This document shows, in pieces, positions 59,824-64,000 of a DNA stretch of 64,000 nucleotides. Origin of the DNA: an uncultured Pirellula sp. (GTDB lineage Bacteria > Planctomycetota > Planctomycetia > Pirellulales > Pirellulaceae). Numbering within the stretch: position 1 is the first letter of the stretch; every line of letters begins with the position of its first letter. The position numbers were made by a program, and so were the translations under genes. The stretch covers positions 1 through 64,000 of the forward strand of contig CAIOHR010000305.1 in assembly GCA_903858115.1 (NCBI GenBank), in the 5' to 3' direction. The notes beneath the pieces are model-generated. The model was given only the letters and a program-made list of their open reading frames with translations, did not search any database and was not told the DNA's origin.

Positions 59824-61488
59824 CTACTCTGGAAGATCGATTTTGGCCTGATTGGCTGCCGCGCGAAGTTTGCTCAAAGCGCGGGCTTCTAGTTGCCTGA
59901 CTCGTTCCTTTGTAACGCCCATAGCTTCACCAACTTCCTTCAGCGTTAGCGGTTCGAACCTATGGTCCAGTCCGAATCGGCGAACGATGATCTGTTGTTC
60001 GCGTTGGTCCAACGTGTGAAGGATCTTTTGGATTTGGTCGGTCCTAGTCGCTTGGTCGATCTCCATGGCGAAGTTGTCCGCTCGACGATCTTGTTGAAAG
60101 TCGAAAACTTCTTCGTTGCTGGTACGGAAACGATCTTGGTGCTTGAACTCGTCCGGGATGGTTCTTGCAAAGTTCTTCATGATTGCCCATGACGCGTAGG
60201 TGCTAAACTTGTTTCCACGCGAATAGTCGAATTTCTCTGCTGCCCGGATCAGCGACATGTTTCCATCGCTGATGAGACCAAAGAAATCATCGTTAGGAGC
60301 TAAGTGCCTTTTCGCAATCGAGACGACCAATCGCAAGTTGCTTTGAACAATCTTGTTTTTGACATCTACCGACTTCTCGTACAGTTTCTCAATTTGTTCC
60401 ATCATGGCAACGGATGGCATTTTGAGGTCCAGCTTGTCTCGCATTTCAGCGGCAGCGTGCTTGAGATAATTCATCTTTCGGAAAAGATGATACTCTTGCT
60501 CACGAGTCAACAAGGGAACATCATAGAGCGATGCCAAATAGGCAGGCAGTCCACTCGGTGCTTTGACCTTTCTCGTTGGTTCTGAGGAAACGGGCAACTC
60601 CGAAAGGATCGATTCGGCCATTAACTGATCTTCAAACACTGGGTTCGGAATGAAGTCGAGTTGCAATTCCATGATCTTGGCAGCCCGCTGCTCATTCAAA
60701 ATCCTGACAATGCTGCCGCGAGTTCGTCGATATCGCTTCGCCAAAATCACGGTCGAAATGCCTCGATGATGTTGTTGGAAAATTGCTCGCTTGTCTTCCT
60801 CCGATAGGACTTCTCTTTGCTCGGGAAAAACGGCCATCATTGGGTTTTGTTGATCAAACTTCTTGATGGTATATCGAATGGTTTCGGTACTGCGACCGAC
60901 TTCTTGCGCTACCGTTCTCGCGACTTCGGAGAGATTTGCACCAGTGGCAGCAATACGGCGCGCTCGGTCCAAAATGTCATCGCGCTCGGTGTCCGAGAGT
61001 TGGCTGAATCTCTCTCCACGTGCGACACGACTCTTGTTCTGAGAAACGAATCTCTCGACGCTCGAATGGAGAAAGCCAACTCGTTTTCTTCCTTCGGCTA
61101 GAAATCGTCGTGACACGAGCCCTTGATCGCGCCAACGCGAAATCGTTTTCGTGGAGACATTGAACATTTTGCTAAGGTCTTCAACCGTATGCACAGGTTC
61201 CGCGGCCTCTTCCACTCGAAGATTCATCGAGTCGGTAATGTCCTCGACAAAAAGTCGTAGGTCGTGAACAACATCTGTCCCTTTGATCAGCCGGTAACCC
61301 GTGCTGTCTGGACGTACTTCCGTCACGCGGTAGAAAAGAAAATCGAACGGATAGTCCCTGACGGGATCTATTTCCGTTAGAAGCTTTTCTGCGCGGTCTG
61401 CTTGTTCGCTCCGCTTTCCTCTCGGAGCAAATTTGATCTGCTGGTCGCGAAGTTCTCGGATGGATGCGATTCGGTATTCATTGTTCAT
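59824..61488 (-). CDS. Sigma-70 family factor with three N-terminal HTH segments
   Basis: The 554-residue protein has a long N-terminal half with three predicted helix-turn-helix units: MerR-like (about 100-130, DLSKMFNVSTKTISRWRDQG), a second (about 176-211, 'LSEVARTVAQEVGRSTETIR') and a third (about 228-266, 'VILAKRYRRTRGSIVRILNE'). The C-terminal half is a group 2-type sigma: region 1.2 (about 314-345), region 2 (about 377-445, 'DFFGLISDGNMSLIRAAEKF' with KFSTYASWAIMKNFARTI) and region 4 (about 485-545, 'LTLKEVGEAMGVTKERVRQL'). Only about 40 residues separate regions 2 and 4, so region 3 looks missing. ATG 61488 has AGGGAGC upstream; the frame extends to 61557. Probably a planctomycete sigma factor controlled by its own DNA-binding part. 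Confidence 0.9.
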   Translation of the reverse strand: MNNEYRIASIRELRDQQIKFAPRGKRSEQADRAEKLLTEIDPVRDYPFDFLFYRVTEVRPDSTGYRLIKGTDVVHDLRLFVEDITDSMNLRVEEAAEPVHTVEDLSKMFNVSTKTISRWRDQGLVSRRFLAEGRKRVGFLHSSVERFVSQNKSRVARGERFSQLSDTERDDILDRARRIAATGANLSEVARTVAQEVGRSTETIRYTIKKFDQQNPMMAVFPEQREVLSEEDKRAIFQQHHRGISTVILAKRYRRTRGSIVRILNEQRAAKIMELQLDFIPNPVFEDQLMAESILSELPVSSEPTRKVKAPSGLPAYLASLYDVPLLTREQEYHLFRKMNYLKHAAAEMRDKLDLKMPSVAMMEQIEKLYEKSVDVKNKIVQSNLRLVVSIAKRHLAPNDDFFGLISDGNMSLIRAAEKFDYSRGNKFSTYASWAIMKNFARTIPDEFKHQDRFRTSNEEVFDFQQDRRADNFAMEIDQATRTDQIQKILHTLDQREQQIIVRRFGLDHRFEPLTLKEVGEAMGVTKERVRQLEARALSKLRAAANQAKIDLPE

Positions 61489-62015
61489 AATTTCTGCTCC
61501 CTGCTGCGAAGTCGAATTCTTTCGATCCATGCGGCTCCCAACCGCTTCGCTCGACATTGCTGTAAGGACCCAAGCTCAGTCATTGAGCTGTATTGTAACC
61601 TACGTGAAGCGAAGATTTGGCGGCTGCCGCTTTGACAACCGATTCATCGCCTTGGTGCGTGACTAGTTCGGTCCGCACGTTCCAAATTTCTTTGTTCCTA
61701 AGAAATTAGGACGTCCTAGATCGACCGTTGGTTCACTGGAGAACTTAACGATGCAATTCCCGGGCCATTGCTTCCCCTGACAGGGGCCTTTACGGTCAAG
61801 TTCTTCTCCAAGGGCACTTTCTGTCCAAATCCGCGTTTCTTTGGATCTAAATTGGAAATCTGACGACGAGTTTATCGTCCCCAAACAGCCGAGGTTCACT
61901 TTTTGCGACCGCTGGACTATCATGGGGATACCACGGAACCGATTCAACGTGGCCCTGCCTCCAAAGACTTACAACGGCAACGTGAAGTCTCTTCCATCCC
62001 ACCCAGACCGCAAAC
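61489..62015. other. Divergent intergenic region with a nested palindrome
   Basis: No gene is supported in either strand. CCTAA-GAAA-TTAGG (61697-61710) overlaps the perfect 12-bp palindrome TAGGACGTCCTA (61707-61718), so two alternative structures or a repressor-type site are possible. The stretch holds promoters for the sigma factor (minus) and the PSCyt-type gene (plus), neither of which could be pinned down. Confidence 0.5.
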
Positions 62016-64000
62016 ATGGTTTGTTTCAAATTGAGAACACTTTTTCGCGGAACGATCCTGTCCATTCTCATTTTGAATGGTCTTTTGATGGCGCAGGATG
62101 GGGAGAAACCGATTGAGCCCTCGACAAAGCAACTGCAAGCGACGGGCGAGGCGATCTACAAGAAGCAATGTGCAAACTGTCACGGGGCGTCCGGTGAAGG
62201 AGTCAGCGGCAACTACCCCGACCCACTTATCGGAGACTCCACTGTTGGTGAATTGACGAAGATCATTCACGATACGATGCCCGAAGGCGAGCCTCATCTG
62301 TGCACGGGCGAAGATGCAAGGGCAGTTGCAGCCTACATTCACGAAGAGTTCTACAGTCCCGAGGCACAATCTCGACGCAATCCTCGGAAGCCTAGCTTCG
62401 CGCGGCTTACCGGTAATCAGCTTCGACAAAGTCTGGCCGATCTGTATGCGCGGCACGCAGGTATCGCTGAGCCGCAGGACAAACGGGGAGTGAAGGGACT
62501 CTACTTTGATGGAGACCGATACAAGAACGAGAACAAGAAGATCGATCGAATCGACAAAGGGATCGACTTTGATTTTGGAAAAGAGAGTCCAGGTGAGGGC
62601 ATCAAACCGGAATCGTTCTACATCTACTGGGAAGGAAGCCTCCTGGTTGAGCGAACGGGTCGGTACGAGATCGTCGTTCGCAGCACTTGTTCCTTCAAAA
62701 TGGATTTCGGCAAGATCGATCGATTACTGATCGACAACCACGTGCAATCCGGAGACAAGACGGAGTTTCGTGAGTCTCTTTATTTGACGGCTGGTCGCGT
62801 TTATCCCTTCAAGATCGACTTCATTCAACGCAAGCGAAAGACGGAATTACCTCCTGCGAAAGTCTCTCTTTCGTGGGTCCCGCCTGGTGGAGTCGAACAG
62901 GTGATTCCTGAGAAAAACCTGTTACCTTCTTCTGGCCCAGGTACGTTTTCGTTACAGAGCTTTGTTCCACCTGACGACCGAAGTTATGGTTTCGATCGCG
63001 GCGTGGCAATCAACAAGCAGTGGGACGAATCGACAACCGCGGCTGCCATTGAGTTTTCTACGATCGCCGCAAAAGAAACGTGGCCGCGCTGGATGAAGAA
63101 GCATAAAGACGAGCCAAACGAAAACCGGGCCCAACTCAAAGCATTCTTGAAGGAATTACTACAAACGGCCTTTCGTGGTCCATTGGATTCTGAATTGGCA
63201 ACAATTTATATCGATCGCCAGGTCGACAAAGCGGAAGATGATGCAGAGGCAATTCGTCGTGTTTTGCTGTTGGGTTTAAAGTCCCCTCGATTTCTTTACC
63301 CCCTTGCCGATGCGGATAAATCCATTTCGCAACGAGCCGCCAATCGCCTTGCCTTGACGTTAATGGACGGGGTGCCTTCGGATGAATGGCTGCTCAAGCG
63401 GATTGAAAAGAATCAACTCACGAACGAATCGCAGTTACGCGAAGCAGCATCGCGAATGGTCCGCGATTATCGCGTTCAAGCGAAAATGCGAGACTTTTTT
63501 CATGAGTGGTTGAATCTGACGCACCAATCGGAGATCACGAAAAGCCAAGAATTGTATCCAGGGTATAGTCCAGAGCTTATCGCAGACCTCCGAAGTTCGC
63601 TCAATGAGTTTTTGTATTCGGTAGTACACGATGACAAAAGCGACTATCGTCAACTGTTCTTGGCAGATTGGACCTTCACTTCCAAGCGTTTGGAAGAATT
63701 CTATGGCGAGAGTTGGAAGCCAACCGATGATGAGCCCAAAGATGGTCAGCAACGCTCGATTGCGAGTCCCACGCGACACGGGGTTTTGACGCACCCCTTT
63801 TTGATGAGCGGGCTAGCTTATCATGATACAACTTCGCCGATTCATCGCGGTGTTTTCTTGATTCGCTTCCTGCTGGGCAGAACTCTGAGGCCGCCTAATG
63901 AAGCGTTTTCTCCTCTCAGTCCTGATCTGCACCCCGATTTGACAACCCGGGAACGAGTGTCCTTGCAAACGAGTCCCGATAATTGCCAAGCATGCCATTC
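62016..64000 (+). CDS. PSCyt/PA14/DUF1592-type cytochrome-linked protein, 3' end missing
   Basis: The frame opens at ATG 62016 and runs uninterrupted to the window's end (661 codons, no stop). A signal peptide (LFRGTILSILILNGLLMAQ) is followed by a class I cytochrome c segment with KKQCANCHGASGEG and CTGEDARAVAAYIHE. A PA14-like beta domain follows (about 170-300, 'YIYWEGSLLVERTGRYEIVV'), then DUF1592-like and DUF1588-like regions ('LKSPRFLYPLADADKSIS', 'QRSIASPTRHGVLTHPFLMS'). The last complete residues, DNCQACH, form a second CxxCH haem motif. The layout is that of planctomycete PSCyt/PSD proteins, which are thought to act in periplasmic oxidation; a DUF1552-type partner often follows. The missing 3' part should hold the DUF1585 end. 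Confidence 0.9.
   Translation, partial: MVCFKLRTLFRGTILSILILNGLLMAQDGEKPIEPSTKQLQATGEAIYKKQCANCHGASGEGVSGNYPDPLIGDSTVGELTKIIHDTMPEGEPHLCTGEDARAVAAYIHEEFYSPEAQSRRNPRKPSFARLTGNQLRQSLADLYARHAGIAEPQDKRGVKGLYFDGDRYKNENKKIDRIDKGIDFDFGKESPGEGIKPESFYIYWEGSLLVERTGRYEIVVRSTCSFKMDFGKIDRLLIDNHVQSGDKTEFRESLYLTAGRVYPFKIDFIQRKRKTELPPAKVSLSWVPPGGVEQVIPEKNLLPSSGPGTFSLQSFVPPDDRSYGFDRGVAINKQWDESTTAAAIEFSTIAAKETWPRWMKKHKDEPNENRAQLKAFLKELLQTAFRGPLDSELATIYIDRQVDKAEDDAEAIRRVLLLGLKSPRFLYPLADADKSISQRAANRLALTLMDGVPSDEWLLKRIEKNQLTNESQLREAASRMVRDYRVQAKMRDFFHEWLNLTHQSEITKSQELYPGYSPELIADLRSSLNEFLYSVVHDDKSDYRQLFLADWTFTSKRLEEFYGESWKPTDDEPKDGQQRSIASPTRHGVLTHPFLMSGLAYHDTTSPIHRGVFLIRFLLGRTLRPPNEAFSPLSPDLHPDLTTRERVSLQTSPDNCQACH

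Noticed and set aside
61841..62116. A 91-codon plus-strand frame before the PSCyt-type gene
   Set aside because: It overlaps the clearly coding PSCyt frame in another phase and has no motif.
1..64000. CRISPR arrays, tRNA or rRNA genes, insertion sequences or phage modules
   Set aside because: None was recognised when reading gaps and both strands. The short repeats seen are not regularly spaced.

Overview
The window looks like chromosomal DNA from a planctomycete, probably Pirellulaceae-like. It carries a BBP7-type outer-membrane barrel gene, the start of a large cytochrome/PSD-type (DUF1592/DUF1588) protein, a 2,000-residue alpha-2-macroglobulin, a type II secretion cluster with very glycine-rich subunits, an M28 peptidase with TolB-like repeats and PDZ, a flagellar hook-junction operon, and a sigma factor with an unusual HTH-rich N-terminus. 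Several genes appear to start at GTG or TTG. No tRNA, rRNA, CRISPR array, phage genes or intact insertion sequence was recognised.

Layout. 1-600: a decayed minus-strand frame beside a G-rich direct repeat. 600-3470: a small lipoprotein, an AEC-type transporter, an orphan Flp pilin and an SCO-like copper/redox protein. 3500-9180 (minus): BBP7 barrel, FlgN-like chaperone, FlgK and FlgL. 9450-12630: a short SecA paralogue followed 15 bases later by a DnaA-like ATPase. 12670-22420 (minus): giant alpha-2-macroglobulin, mannose-1-phosphate guanylyltransferase, UDP-sugar pyrophosphorylase and FKBP isomerase. 22600-25870: zinc dehydrogenase, ATP-grasp-like protein and an LplT-like MFS carrier. 25900-28880 (minus): secreted M28 peptidase. 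29100-33085: purM, a MoaD-like protein, a uronate isomerase homologue and asd, with a short palindromic repeat between purM and moaD.

33850-48710 is a ten-gene type II secretion operon: a secretin-like D subunit, E, F, the pseudopilins G, H, I, J and K, then L(PilM)- and M-like genes. Two features stand out. The D-like protein has many N-domain repeats but I see no pore-forming secretin domain. The last protein seems to join a GspM-like part, an Ig/cadherin-like domain and a GspC HR-like domain. D, J and K carry long glycine-rich segments.

48850-54800 is accessory: a lone ABC ATPase, a 51-residue lipoprotein that may be frameshifted, two secreted proteins of unknown function, an M81 (MlrC) metallopeptidase and a tiny basic protein. 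55000-59744 is a housekeeping run: a GlmU-like nucleotidyltransferase, prs, lnt and pyrimidine-nucleoside phosphorylase. A minus-strand sigma factor with three predicted HTH segments follows, with its own terminator. The window ends inside a PSCyt/PA14/DUF1592-type gene.

All names come from reading motifs in the translated sequence. No database search was run. Family assignments for the flagellar, secretion, SecA, purM, asd, prs, lnt and sigma genes are secure. Those of the small secreted proteins are not.
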